A stretch of 64,000 bases of DNA from contig NZ_CP040936.1 in assembly GCF_006352025.1 (NCBI RefSeq), positions 4,342,001 to 4,406,000 of the forward strand, in the 5' to 3' direction. The translations under genes and the position numbers were made by a program. The notes beneath the pieces were generated by a model. It had not been told where the DNA came from and searched no databases. It saw only the letters and a list, made by a program, of their open reading frames with translations. This DNA is from Hymenobacter sp. DG01. Its GTDB lineage: Bacteria > Bacteroidota > Bacteroidia > Cytophagales > Hymenobacteraceae. Shown here piece by piece: positions 8,261 to 16,444 of this stretch (the first letter of the stretch is position 1; each line of letters starts with the position of its first letter).

Positions 8261-10852
8261 ATGAAATACCCGGTCCTCGGCGCCCTTGCTCTAACACTAT
8301 TGTGTCAGTTTACGGCTTCCGCTCAGGCAGTTAAATCCAGCCGCCCGGCTTCTACTGTCAGCCACCCGGCTCGCAAGAAAACTCCTGTTACCGAAGCTCC
8401 TGTTTCTGCTCCGGCCGCGTTGCCCATTCCCAACTGGCTACCCTCCACCAACCCGGTACAGCCGGCGGCTACCCTGCTGCACGATCTGATCGATACCAAG
8501 CTGGACGTCCGCTTCGACTGGGCAAAGCAGTGGCTGCTGGGCACAGCTTCGCTTACCGTGCGGCCCCATTTTTACCCCCAGAACCAGCTGGTGCTCGATG
8601 CGAAGGGTCTTGATATAAAAAGCGTAGAGCTGCTCAATGGTGGGAAGAAAGGCAAGGACCTGAAGTACAGCTACGATAAGAAAAAGCTGACTATCAGCCT
8701 CGACCGGCAATACCAGCGCACCGAACAGTATCAGGTGCGGATTCAGTACGTGGCCAAACCCAATGAGCTGCCCAAAGGTGGGAGTGAGGCTATTACGGAG
8801 GACAAAGGCCTGTACTTTATCAATCCGCTGGGCACCGAAAAGGACAAGCCGCGTCAGGTCTGGACCCAGGGCGAAACGGAGGGCAGTTCCTGCTGGTTTC
8901 CGACCATTGATAAGCCCAACCAGCGGATGACCCAGGAAATCAGCTTAACCGTGGAAAGTGGGTTTAAGACTCTTTCCAACGGATTGCTCGTTTCCTCGCG
9001 CCGCAACCCTGATGGTACCCGGACCGATGTCTGGAAGCAAAGCCTACCGCACGCGCCCTACCTGGCCATGCTGGCCGTCGGCGATTTTGCAGTAGTTACG
9101 GATACATGGCGGGGCAAGCCGGTGGAGTACTACGTTGATCCGCCTTTTCAGCACACCGCCAAGACTGTGTTTGGCAACACGCCCGAAATGCTGGAGTTCT
9201 TCTCCAAAAAGCTGGGCGTAGAATATCCATGGGAGAAGTATGCCCAGGTAGCCGTGCATGACTTTGTATCCGGGGCCATGGAGAATACTACGGCCTCTAC
9301 CTTTCAGCAACAGTTGGTGCAGTTCAGCGCCCGCGAGTTGCCCGATATGTCCTACGAGCCGGAGTCAGTTATTGCGCACGAGCTTTTCCATCAGTGGTTC
9401 GGCGACTATGTAACAACCGAATCGTGGGCCAACCTGCCCCTAAACGAGTCGTTCGCCGATTATTCAGAGCTGCTGTGGGCCGAACACAAATACGGTCCCG
9501 ATGCCGCTGCCCTGGTCCAGCAAACCAAGCTTCGCAACTACCTTGAAGAAGCCCAGACCAAGCGTGAGCCACTCATTCGCTACCGCTACGCCGACCAAGA
9601 AGACATGTTCGACCGCCACTCCTATGACAAAGGTGGCCGGGTACTGCACATGCTGCGCAACTATGTAGGCGACGATGCCTTCTTCGTGGCCCTGAACCGT
9701 TATCTAAACCAGAACAAGTTTTCGACTACCGAAATAGCCAAGCTGCGCTTAGCCTTTGAGGAAACGACAGGTGAGGATTTGACGTGGTTTTTCGACCAGT
9801 GGTTTATGCAGCGCGGCCACCCGGAGTTAAGGGTTACGCATTCCTACGAGAGCAACCAGGTAGTTGTGCGCGTGCAACAAGTACAGGATACCCTGTACCA
9901 GCCCGTATATCGGCTGCCCGTGGTGGTAGCCACTTGGAATAACAATCAACCCACCGAGCACCGGATTCTGGTCACCAAAGCCGACCAAACGTTTCGCCTG
10001 CCCGCCAGCCAGCGTCCTAGCCTAGTAAAATTCGACCACGAAGGCGTACTGCTGGCCCAGATAGATGAGGTCCAGAGCCAGGAGGAGTTGCTATACCAGC
10101 TAAGTCATGCCCGCGGTTATCAGCAGAAATACGATGCTATTCAGGGACTGCGCAGTAAATCCGCCGACTTGACCGTCAGTTCCGCGTTTCGGAATGCATT
10201 AAACGACCCCTTTTGGGCCGTGCGCGTAGCCGCACTTGATGGTTTGCGTCGCTACCGTGGTGCGGAAGGCAACGCTGTCCGCAAGGATCTGCAGCGGGTT
10301 GCCATGACGGAAAAGAGGGGGGTAGTACGCGCCACAGCTATTAGCGTCCTATCCTCCTTTCCTAACGAGGATTTTAATGAAGTGTATGCCGCTGCCCTCA
10401 AGGATAGCTCTTACTTAGTAGTAGGGGCGGCTGTAGAGGCTTTATCTAAAGCACCTACCCCCAATACCCGGGCTCAGATGGCAGCCCTGCAGGAAACCAA
10501 AAATTCTGCCTTGCTTACGGCGCTTTCGAATTATTATGGCCTCAATGGTAATCTGGAAGACTACCAGTGGTTTTTGCGCCGGAGTCAGGACGCACCTGCT
10601 GAGGTGCTTTACGTAATGCTGGAAAACTTCGGAACGCTTATGCAGCGCATCCCGCCTATAGAGCGAGAAAAAGGTATTCAGCGCTTGGAGTCCCTAGCCA
10701 GGAATCACTCCCAGATGTATGTGCGGTTGGGCGCTTATAAGGGTTTACACCAGCTCGTAGCCAGCATGCCTACCCTCAAGCCCATCCTGCAGGACATCCG
10801 TAACAAAGAGAAAGACGCTGACCTAAAGTCAATGTATAGCCTTATTCAGTAA
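8261..10852 (+). CDS. Secreted M1 family aminopeptidase with HEAT-like C-terminal region
   Basis: An 863-residue zinc metallopeptidase that removes N-terminal amino acids from peptides. A signal peptide (KYPVLGALALTLLCQFTASA) shows export. The exopeptidase motif GAMEN is at 338-342. The zinc site is H373-E-L-F-H377 with the third ligand E396 (NESFADY), all at canonical spacing. The C-terminal part (about 620-860) is made of repeated helical HEAT-type units, common in bacterial M1 enzymes of this group. No T9SS sorting domain is seen, so it is probably periplasmic. The start at 8261 is preferred over 8249 because it puts the basic residue directly before the hydrophobic core. Confidence 0.94.
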   Translation: MKYPVLGALALTLLCQFTASAQAVKSSRPASTVSHPARKKTPVTEAPVSAPAALPIPNWLPSTNPVQPAATLLHDLIDTKLDVRFDWAKQWLLGTASLTVRPHFYPQNQLVLDAKGLDIKSVELLNGGKKGKDLKYSYDKKKLTISLDRQYQRTEQYQVRIQYVAKPNELPKGGSEAITEDKGLYFINPLGTEKDKPRQVWTQGETEGSSCWFPTIDKPNQRMTQEISLTVESGFKTLSNGLLVSSRRNPDGTRTDVWKQSLPHAPYLAMLAVGDFAVVTDTWRGKPVEYYVDPPFQHTAKTVFGNTPEMLEFFSKKLGVEYPWEKYAQVAVHDFVSGAMENTTASTFQQQLVQFSARELPDMSYEPESVIAHELFHQWFGDYVTTESWANLPLNESFADYSELLWAEHKYGPDAAALVQQTKLRNYLEEAQTKREPLIRYRYADQEDMFDRHSYDKGGRVLHMLRNYVGDDAFFVALNRYLNQNKFSTTEIAKLRLAFEETTGEDLTWFFDQWFMQRGHPELRVTHSYESNQVVVRVQQVQDTLYQPVYRLPVVVATWNNNQPTEHRILVTKADQTFRLPASQRPSLVKFDHEGVLLAQIDEVQSQEELLYQLSHARGYQQKYDAIQGLRSKSADLTVSSAFRNALNDPFWAVRVAALDGLRRYRGAEGNAVRKDLQRVAMTEKRGVVRATAISVLSSFPNEDFNEVYAAALKDSSYLVVGAAVEALSKAPTPNTRAQMAALQETKNSALLTALSNYYGLNGNLEDYQWFLRRSQDAPAEVLYVMLENFGTLMQRIPPIEREKGIQRLESLARNHSQMYVRLGAYKGLHQLVASMPTLKPILQDIRNKEKDADLKSMYSLIQ

Positions 10853-10980
10853 TTTTTTTCAGGCTTGCGCCGCGTATTTTATTTCTTTGTTTCAGATAGG
10901 AAGTCAATAGGTTAGCTAGTCTCGAATCCAACAAAGACTGTAAACAGAAAGAAAAAAATAAAACCTTTTTAATCCGGAGA

Positions 10981-11011
10981 CTTGACTTACGTCAGAAAGC
11001 CTCTAATTTTG
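10981..11011 (+). promoter_or_regulatory. Promoter of the tRNA-Tyr/Gly/Thr-tuf unit
   Basis: CTTG at 10981-10984 (one mismatch to TTTG), a 19-base spacer, then a perfect TAATTTTG at 11004-11011. Transcription would start about 80 bases before tRNA-Tyr. Confidence 0.7.
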
Positions 11012-11093
11012 CAACTCCAATCGACACAGTAACGGCTTCGGCCGCTTAAGGTTGAAAGGGTAATTTCCTTGTAAGCGACAAGGAAAACAAGCT

Positions 11094-11176
11094 GGGGGGA
11101 TTCCAGAGCGGCCAAATGGGACGGACTGTAACTCCGTTGTCTTACGACTTCGAAGGTTCGAATCCTTCTCCCCCCA
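11094..11176 (+). tRNA. tRNA-Tyr (anticodon GTA)
   Basis: An 83-base class II tRNA. Acceptor GGGGGGA pairs with TCCCCCC (11169-11175), followed by discriminator A. The anticodon loop contains GTA and there is a long variable arm. The T arm with GGTTCGAATCC is intact. CCA is not encoded. Confidence 0.95.
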
Positions 11177-11186
11177 CACGTGACAT

Positions 11187-11242
11187 AGTGAGATGGTGAA
11201 ATGGTGAGTTAGACTCGCGGTTCACCATTTCGCCGTATCACT
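11187..11242 (+). other. Long imperfect hairpin in the tRNA-Tyr/tRNA-Gly spacer
   Basis: The 21-base arm at 11187-11207 pairs with 11222-11242 (core GAAATGGTGA/TCACCATTTC). There is one mismatch and two G-U pairs around a 14-base loop. It sits exactly between two tRNAs and may be an RNase processing element. Confidence 0.6.
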
Positions 11243-11245
11243 TAC

Positions 11246-11318
11246 GCGGGAGTAGCTCAGTTGGTAGAGCGGCAGCCTTCCAAGCTGCAGGTCGCGGGTT
11301 CGAACCTCGTCTCCCGCT
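11246..11318 (+). tRNA. tRNA-Gly (anticodon TCC)
   Basis: A 73-base tRNA. Acceptor GCGGGAG pairs with CTCCCGC (11311-11317), discriminator T. The anticodon loop is CTTCCAA with anticodon TCC. D and T arms are complete. CCA is not encoded. Confidence 0.96.
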
Positions 11319-11385
11319 CGGTGCCCGGAATGGCAGCGAGAAGTAACAAGCTCCAGTTGTACTGGCATAAGTTCTTTCGCTGTTG

Positions 11386-11393
11386 TATCTTTG
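11386..11393 (+). promoter_or_regulatory. -7 box before tRNA-Thr
   Basis: TATCTTTG is a perfect TAnnTTTG box 14 bases before tRNA-Thr. No clear TTTG lies 19-21 bases upstream. It suggests a second, internal transcription start for tRNA-Thr and tuf. Confidence 0.55.
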
Positions 11394-11407
11394 CCAAACC
11401 AAAATAA

Positions 11408-11479
<72 letters not shown>

Positions 11480-11508
11480 CAGAATTACGAGTACCAACGG
11501 GGCAGCGC

Positions 11509-11567
11509 GACTGCACCGTTTGGAAACTGTCAGCAAAGTAAAGCGACGTGCAGTCCCGACTAAACGG
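11509..11567 (+). promoter_or_regulatory. Candidate pseudoknot in the tuf leader
   Basis: GACTGCAC (11509-11516) pairs perfectly with GTGCAGTC (11548-11555). CCGTTT (11516-11521) pairs perfectly with AAACGG (11562-11567). The two helices cross, so they form either an H-type pseudoknot or two exclusive states. The element lies between tRNA-Thr and tuf, 81 bases before the tuf start. Confidence 0.5.
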
Positions 11568-11647
11568 AGCTGTGTTTCGCTTTCTTACTGTATAGTCTAG
11601 TCGCGTTTCCCCCTCTTTACCTCAAAATTCCTCTTAATCTCTTTACA

Positions 11648-12838
11648 ATGGCTAAAGAAAATTTTGACCGGTCCAAGCCGCACGTAAACATCGGCACGAT
11701 TGGTCACGTGGACCACGGCAAAACCACCCTTACCGCTGCCATCACCACGGTTCTGGCTAACAAGGGTCTGGCTGCCAAGCGCGACTTCTCTTCGATTGAC
11801 AATGCTCCCGAAGAAAAAGAGCGTGGTATCACCATCAACACCGCTCACGTAGAATACGCTACCGAAAACCGTCACTACGCTCACGTTGACTGCCCCGGTC
11901 ACGCTGACTACGTGAAGAACATGGTAACGGGTGCTGCTCAGATGGACGGCGCTATCCTCGTGGTAGCTGCTACCGACGGCCCGATGCCCCAGACCCGTGA
12001 GCACATCCTGCTCGCTCGTCAGGTAGGTGTACCTCAGCTGGTAGTGTTCATGAACAAAGTGGACATGGTGGATGACCCCGAGCTGCTCGAGCTGGTGGAA
12101 ATGGAAATCCGCGAACTGCTCTCGTTCTACGACTTCGACGGCGACAACATTCCGGTTATTCAGGGCTCGGCTCTGGGCGGCCTGAACGGCGACGCTAACT
12201 GGGTTCCCAAGATCGAGGAGCTGATGGCTGCTGTTGATAGCTACATTCCGATTCCTGCTCGTCTGACCGACCTGCCCTTCCTGATGCCGGTAGAGGACGT
12301 ATTCTCTATCACGGGTCGTGGTACGGTTGCTACCGGCCGTATCGAGCGTGGTATCATCAACTCGGGTGAGCAAGTTGACATCCTGGGTATGGGTGCCAAG
12401 CAAGGTCTGAAGTCGACGGTTACGGGTGTGGAAATGTTCCGCAAAATCCTGGACCGTGGCGAAGCTGGTGACAACGTAGGTCTGCTGCTCCGCGGTATCG
12501 AGAAAGACGATATCCGTCGCGGTATGGTAATCTGCAAGCCGGGTTCGGTTAAGCCGCACACCAAGTTCAAGGCTGAGGTGTACGTGCTGTCAAAAGAAGA
12601 AGGTGGTCGTCACACCCCGTTCTTCAACAACTACCGTCCCCAGTTCTATTTCCGCACCACCGACGTAACCGGCATCATCACGCTGGCTGAGGGTGTAGAA
12701 ATGGTAATGCCCGGTGACAACGTAACCATCTCGGTTGAGCTGATCAACGCCGTAGCTATGGAAAAAGGTCTGCGTTTCGCTATCCGCGAAGGTGGCCGTA
12801 CCGTAGGTGCCGGTCAGGTTACTGAAATCACCGAGTAG
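11648..12838 (+). CDS. tuf: Elongation factor Tu
   Basis: A 396-residue translational GTPase that brings aminoacyl-tRNA to the ribosome. The G1 loop GHVDHGKT is at 19-26, G3 is [12 protein letters not shown] and G4 is NKVD; domains 2 and 3 follow at normal length. Placement between tRNA-Thr and tRNA-Trp/secE/nusG is the ancient tRNA-tufB-secE order. Codon use is strongly biased, as expected for a very highly expressed gene. A terminator follows at once, so secE-nusG need their own promoter. Confidence 0.99.
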   Translation: MAKENFDRSKPHVNIGTIGHVDHGKTTLTAAITTVLANKGLAAKRDFSSIDNAPEEKERGITINTAHVEYATENRHYAHVDCPGHADYVKNMVTGAAQMDGAILVVAATDGPMPQTREHILLARQVGVPQLVVFMNKVDMVDDPELLELVEMEIRELLSFYDFDGDNIPVIQGSALGGLNGDANWVPKIEELMAAVDSYIPIPARLTDLPFLMPVEDVFSITGRGTVATGRIERGIINSGEQVDILGMGAKQGLKSTVTGVEMFRKILDRGEAGDNVGLLLRGIEKDDIRRGMVICKPGSVKPHTKFKAEVYVLSKEEGGRHTPFFNNYRPQFYFRTTDVTGIITLAEGVEMVMPGDNVTISVELINAVAMEKGLRFAIREGGRTVGAGQVTEITE

Positions 12839-12867
12839 TTTCTAACCAGATTCTGGTGAAATAAGAT

Positions 12868-12906
12868 AATCCGCCCCCGAAATTTTCGGGGGCGGATTTG
12901 TTTTGT
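12868..12906 (+). terminator. tuf terminator
   Basis: AATCCGCCCCCGAAA pairs with TTTCGGGGGCGGATT in a nearly loopless, GC-rich hairpin (12868-12898) followed by TGTTTTG. The -33 box of the next promoter lies inside its tail. Confidence 0.9.
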
Positions 12907-12927
12907 GTAAAGAGTTCCATACATTTG
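12897..12927 (+). promoter_or_regulatory. Promoter of tRNA-Trp-secE-nusG
   Basis: Perfect TTTG (12897-12900), 19-base spacer, perfect TACATTTG (12920-12927). It is one of the two consensus-grade Bacteroidetes promoters in the window. Confidence 0.88.
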
Positions 12928-12966
12928 CAGTCCCAATCCAGCACCTTGACTGGTAAGGATACATAC

Positions 12967-13037
12967 ACGGGCGTAGTTCAAGGGTAGAATAGAGGTCTCC
13001 AAAACCTTTGATGGGAGTTCGAATCTCTCCGCCCGTG
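12967..13037 (+). tRNA. tRNA-Trp (anticodon CCA)
   Basis: Acceptor ACGGGCG pairs with CGCCCGT (13030-13036). The discriminator is G, typical of tRNA-Trp. The anticodon CCA sits in CTCCAAA. Bases 13038-13040 read CCA, so the 3' end is encoded, unlike the other three tRNAs here. Confidence 0.96.
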
Positions 13038-13043
13038 CCAATG

Positions 13044-13075
13044 AAAACTACGGCTGCTTCGGCAGCCGTAGTTTT
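13044..13075 (+). terminator. Perfect 14-bp hairpin with UUCG loop between tRNA-Trp and secE
   Basis: AAAACTACGGCTGC, TTCG, GCAGCCGTAGTTTT: every base pairs, with a C(UUCG)G tetraloop and a terminal U run. It looks like an intrinsic terminator/attenuator that would partly uncouple secE-nusG from the tRNA, or set a 3' processing end. Confidence 0.75.
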
Positions 13076-13100
13076 AACACACCAAACCGGTGCCATCACT

Positions 13101-13295
13101 ATGAGCAAGCTAACAAACTACTTCCGGGAAACCTCTGAAGAGATGCGCTACAAAGTGACGTGGCCTTCGCTAGAAGAGCTGCAGAAAAGCGCTGGTCTTG
13201 TCCTGATCGGCTCGCTGCTTTTCGCTGCAGTAGTAGGTTTGATGGATGTGATTTTCAACAAAGGCTTGGATGCCTTCTATAACTCGTTCCGTTAA
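13101..13295 (+). CDS. secE: Preprotein translocase subunit SecE
   Basis: A 64-residue, single-span inner-membrane subunit of the SecYEG channel. It shows the conserved amphipathic segment with EEMRYKVTWPSLEEL, followed by one membrane span (about 34-54). The start at 13101 is chosen because the longer frame from 13008 would run through tRNA-Trp and the hairpin. Neighbours are tRNA-Trp and nusG, the usual order. Confidence 0.95.
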   Translation: MSKLTNYFRETSEEMRYKVTWPSLEELQKSAGLVLIGSLLFAAVVGLMDVIFNKGLDAFYNSFR

Positions 13296-13317
13296 TCGGT
13301 AGAACTAGACGACAGCA

Positions 13318-13884
13318 ATGGGCGAGTTGAAATGGTACGTAGTCCGCTCCGTGAGCGGACAAGAGAAAAAAGCCAAAACCTACCTGGAAACTGAGATTGG
13401 CCGCCATGGCCTTTCTGATCTAGTGCCACAGGTATTGATTCCGGTGGAGAAGGTGTTCGAGATGCGCAACGGTAAGAAGCGTGTGCGTGAGCGGAACCTT
13501 TACCCTGGCTACATCATCATCCACGCCGACCTTACGCACGGGGAAGTTGACCACATTATTACTAGCACACCTGGCGTAATTGGGTTTCTCAGCGACAAGG
13601 AAGGCAAAGCTGCCAACCAGAATACTAAGCCCGTTCCCCTGCATATTTCTGAAGTAAACCGCATCCTTGGGATTGTGGATGAAGTGGAAGAGCAGGCCGC
13701 TACCTTGGAAACCCCATTTGTAGTAGGCGAACTGGTTAAGATTGTGGACGGTGGATTTGCAGGTATGTCGGGCACAGTGTCCGAGGTATTTGAGGAACGG
13801 AAGAAGCTGAATGTTATCGTGAAAATTTTCGGCCGTAGCACGCCCATGGAGCTGAGCTACACCCAGGTTGAAAAGGAAGCGTAA
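13318..13884 (+). CDS. nusG: Transcription termination/antitermination factor NusG
   Basis: A 188-residue factor that binds the RNA polymerase clamp and couples it to Rho or to the ribosome. The NGN domain opens with KWYVVRSVSGQEKKAKTYLE. The KOW domain (about 130-165) contains GELVKIVDGGFAGMSGTV. Length is typical. Confidence 0.97.
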   Translation: MGELKWYVVRSVSGQEKKAKTYLETEIGRHGLSDLVPQVLIPVEKVFEMRNGKKRVRERNLYPGYIIIHADLTHGEVDHIITSTPGVIGFLSDKEGKAANQNTKPVPLHISEVNRILGIVDEVEEQAATLETPFVVGELVKIVDGGFAGMSGTVSEVFEERKKLNVIVKIFGRSTPMELSYTQVEKEA

Positions 13885-13897
13885 ACCAATAAAACGT

Positions 13898-13942
13898 CAC
13901 CGGTTATCCGCTCCGGGCCGGTGGTGCTTCCACTTTGGAGCA
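13898..13942 (+). promoter_or_regulatory. Two-hairpin leader before rplK
   Basis: CACCGG/CCGGTG (13898-13903, 13918-13923) and TGCTTCC/GGAGCA (13925-13931, 13937-13942) stand side by side, followed by an A-T4 stretch, in the 115-base nusG-rplK gap. In other bacteria ribosomal protein L1 represses rplK-rplA by binding such a leader. The link here is inference. Confidence 0.45.
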
Positions 13943-13999
13943 ATTTTCATCTGAGGGCAAGTACGTGTTACCGTAGGAGCCCGAAGCCTTTCAAACCAA

Positions 14000-14443
14000 A
14001 TGGCCAAGGAAATTAGAGGTTATCTGAAGCTTCAGATAAAGGGAGGCGCCGCGAACCCCGCGCCGCCGGTTGGACCTGCACTTGGTAGCAAAGGCCTTAA
14101 CATCATGGAGTTCTGCAAGCAGTTCAATGCTCGCACCCAAGATAAGGCCGGCCAAGTTTGTCCTGTACTCATCACCATGTACACCGACAAGTCGTTCGAC
14201 TTCGTGGTGAAGACCCCGCCGGTGCCGGTTCTACTCATGGACGCTGCCAAGCTCCAGGGCGGCTCGAAAGAGCCGAACCGTAACAAGGTAGGGTCGGTAT
14301 CATGGGACCAAGTGCGCACCATCGCCGAAACGAAAATGCCCGATCTGAATGCCTTCAAGGTGGAGTCGGCTATGCGTCAGGTGGCTGGTACGGCTCGCAG
14401 CATGGGCATCACCATCTCGGGTACTTCTCCCTTTGCTGAATAA
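14000..14443 (+). CDS. rplK: 50S ribosomal protein L11
   Basis: 147 residues. The N-terminal domain begins [25 protein letters not shown] with the proline-rich switch that binds release and elongation factors. The C-terminal rRNA-binding domain covers about 75-141. It forms the L11 stalk base on 23S rRNA. It is 20 bases from rplA. Confidence 0.98.
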   Translation: MAKEIRGYLKLQIKGGAANPAPPVGPALGSKGLNIMEFCKQFNARTQDKAGQVCPVLITMYTDKSFDFVVKTPPVPVLLMDAAKLQGGSKEPNRNKVGSVSWDQVRTIAETKMPDLNAFKVESAMRQVAGTARSMGITISGTSPFAE

Positions 14444-14463
14444 TATAACGACGGAGAAGACAC

Positions 14464-15159
14464 ATGGCAAAGATTAGCAAAAAGCGCAAGGAAGCCCTTG
14501 CCAAGCATGACCTGACCGAAGTTCGGAACTTGGTGGAAGCCGCCAAAGTGGTGAAGGACATTACCTACACCAAGTTTGATGCTTCTGTTGACATCGACGT
14601 TCGCTTGGGCGTTGACCCCCGCAAAGCCGACCAGATGGTACGTGGCGTAGCCACGCTGCCCCACGGTACTGGCAAAACCGTTCGTGTTCTAGCCCTGGTT
14701 ACCGCCGACAAAGAAGCCGAGGCTACTGCAGCTGGTGCTGATTATGTTGGTCTGGACGACTACATCTCGAAAATCGAGAAAGGCTGGACCGATATCGACG
14801 TAATCATCACGATGCCGTCGGTAATGGCCAAGGTTGGTCGTCTGGGCCGTGTACTGGGTCCTCGCGGCCTGATGCCGAACCCCAAGTCGGGCACCGTAAC
14901 CACGGACGTAGCCAAGGCTGTGCAAGAGGTGAAAGCCGGTAAAATCGACTTCAAGGTTGACAAAACCGGTATCATCCACTGCTCGGTTGGTAAAGTGTCG
15001 TTCGATGAGCAGAAGCTCGCCGAAAACGCCATTGAGGTTATCCAGACGCTCCAGCGACTGAAGCCTTCCTCGGCCAAAGGCACTTACATCAAGAGCATCA
15101 CGCTTTCGAGCACGATGTCGCCTGCTGTTCCGGTTGACACGCAAGTAACTTCCGCCTAA
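14464..15159 (+). CDS. rplA: 50S ribosomal protein L1
   Basis: 231 residues, family length. It binds the L1 stalk of 23S rRNA and in many bacteria represses its own operon. The signatures [18 protein letters not shown] N-terminal segment, [20 protein letters not shown] and [15 protein letters not shown] are all present. A GGAG sequence lies eight bases before the ATG, one of the few Shine-Dalgarno-like sites here. Confidence 0.98.
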   Translation: MAKISKKRKEALAKHDLTEVRNLVEAAKVVKDITYTKFDASVDIDVRLGVDPRKADQMVRGVATLPHGTGKTVRVLALVTADKEAEATAAGADYVGLDDYISKIEKGWTDIDVIITMPSVMAKVGRLGRVLGPRGLMPNPKSGTVTTDVAKAVQEVKAGKIDFKVDKTGIIHCSVGKVSFDEQKLAENAIEVIQTLQRLKPSSAKGTYIKSITLSSTMSPAVPVDTQVTSA

Positions 15160-15179
15160 GTTTTAATCAACACGACGAT

Positions 15180-15734
15180 ATGATCCGGGAAGACAAACAA
15201 GCCCTCGTCGACGAGTTGAGCGAGAAGTTTCAATCGCACAACGCGTTCTACATCGCCGATGCTTCGGGGATGTCGGTGGCGAAAATCAACGAATTCCGTC
15301 GCCTGTGCTTCAACCGCGGCATGGAGTTCAAAGTGTACAAGAACACGTTTATCCGCAAGGCTCTCGACACCCTCGGTGGCGATACCGCGGAGATGGACGC
15401 AGCTCTGCAAGGCCAGTCGGGTATCCTGTTCTCGAAAGAGTCGGGTAATGCTCCTGCCAAATTGCTGCAGGACTTCTACAAAGCTCAGAACTACGGCAAA
15501 GGTGTTGAGCCTAAGCCCGCTCTGAAAGGTGCTTATGTAGATGCCAGCATCTATATCGGCGCTAACCAACTGACTAGCCTCAGCACGCTGAAAGGCAAAA
15601 ACGAGCTTATCGGTGACGTTATCGGTCTGCTCCAGTCGCCCGCCAAAAATGTTATCTCTGCTCTGTCGAGCGGTGGCAACAAACTGGCTGGCATCCTCAA
15701 AACGCTTTCCGAAAAAGAAGAGGTTGCAGGCTAA
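15180..15734 (+). CDS. rplJ: 50S ribosomal protein L10
   Basis: 184 residues. It joins the L7/L12 dimers to the L11 stalk base. The N-terminal globular domain reads EDKQALVDELSEKFQ and FRRLCFNRGMEFKVYKNTF. The C-terminal helix that carries L12 is alanine/leucine rich. The gap to rplA is only 20 bases, so there is no room for a separate L10 leader. Confidence 0.97.
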   Translation: MIREDKQALVDELSEKFQSHNAFYIADASGMSVAKINEFRRLCFNRGMEFKVYKNTFIRKALDTLGGDTAEMDAALQGQSGILFSKESGNAPAKLLQDFYKAQNYGKGVEPKPALKGAYVDASIYIGANQLTSLSTLKGKNELIGDVIGLLQSPAKNVISALSSGGNKLAGILKTLSEKEEVAG

Positions 15735-15801
15735 CCGCTGCTCATCTTTTTCACTTTCAATTTCCAAAGTTCAACAACCCCCTTTTTAACAATCTACAGA
15801 A

Positions 15802-16182
15802 ATGGCAGATTTGAAAGCATTCGCCGAGCAGCTCGTTAGCCTGACGGTAAAAGAAGTAAACGAACTGGCTACTATCCTGAAAGACGAGTATGGCATTGAG
15901 CCTGCTGCTGCTGCTCCCGTAATGGTTGCTGGTGGTGCTGGCGCTGGTGCTGCTGACGCTCCTGAGGAGAAGACTTCGTTCGACGTAATCCTGAAGTCGG
16001 CTGGTGCTGGCAAACTGGCTGTGGTGAAACTGGTGAAAGACCTGACCGGTCTGGGCCTGAAAGAAGCTAAAGAACTGGTTGACGGTGCTCCCAAGCCCCT
16101 GAAAGAAGGTGTTGCTAAAGACGAAGCTGAGTCGCTGAAAAAGCAACTGGAAGAAGCTGGCGCTGAAGTAGAAGTTAAGTAA
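15802..16182 (+). CDS. rplL: 50S ribosomal protein L7/L12
   Basis: 126 residues. N-terminal dimerisation helices (about 1-40), an alanine/glycine-rich hinge (about 35-55) and the factor-binding C-terminal domain with [20 protein letters not shown]. It recruits translational GTPases. Codon use is extreme, as expected for a multi-copy ribosomal protein. Confidence 0.98.
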   Translation: MADLKAFAEQLVSLTVKEVNELATILKDEYGIEPAAAAPVMVAGGAGAGAADAPEEKTSFDVILKSAGAGKLAVVKLVKDLTGLGLKEAKELVDGAPKPLKEGVAKDEAESLKKQLEEAGAEVEVK

Positions 16183-16220
16183 TTTCTGCTGCCTGCTCTT
16201 AAAACCAGCAAATATGGAGA

Positions 16221-16373
16221 GGCCTGGCAACTAAGCCAGGTCTTTTCCTGTTTGTAGGCAACAAACTAGTCGGAAGTTCGTTTGCGTGCCGCTTAGCGGC
16301 TTTTTGTGCCTACGGACGCTAGGAGCGCAAGGTTGAGGCTTTGCGCTTTCGTGCGCCCGAAACTTCCGTTTTT
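16221..16373 (+). promoter_or_regulatory. Structured attenuator/processing region between rplL and rpoB
   Basis: This 262-base gap holds several pairings. GGCCTGGC/GCCAGGTC (16221-16228, 16235-16242) is followed by TTTTCC. GCCGC-TTA-GCGGC (16288-16300) is followed by TTTTT, a compact intrinsic terminator. AGCGCAA/TTGCGCT occupies 16324-16330 and 16341-16347. An outer stem CGGAAGTT/AACTTCCG (16271-16278, 16361-16368) is again followed by a T run. GTAGGCA near 16255 can also pair with TGCCTAC near 16307, which crosses the outer stem. It would set the ratio of ribosomal protein to RNA polymerase synthesis, as the known rplL-rpoB attenuator does in Escherichia coli. Confidence 0.6.
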
Positions 16374-16444
16374 GTTCAGGCTATCGGGACTCCTGACTGC
16401 TTGAACCGGATTCTCTCAGTATCCATTTCCTAACCCCACATACA

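Noticed and set aside
11597..12559. 320-codon frame antisense to tuf
   Set aside because: It arises from the strong codon bias of tuf; composition is His/Val/Arg-rich shadow and no motif was seen.
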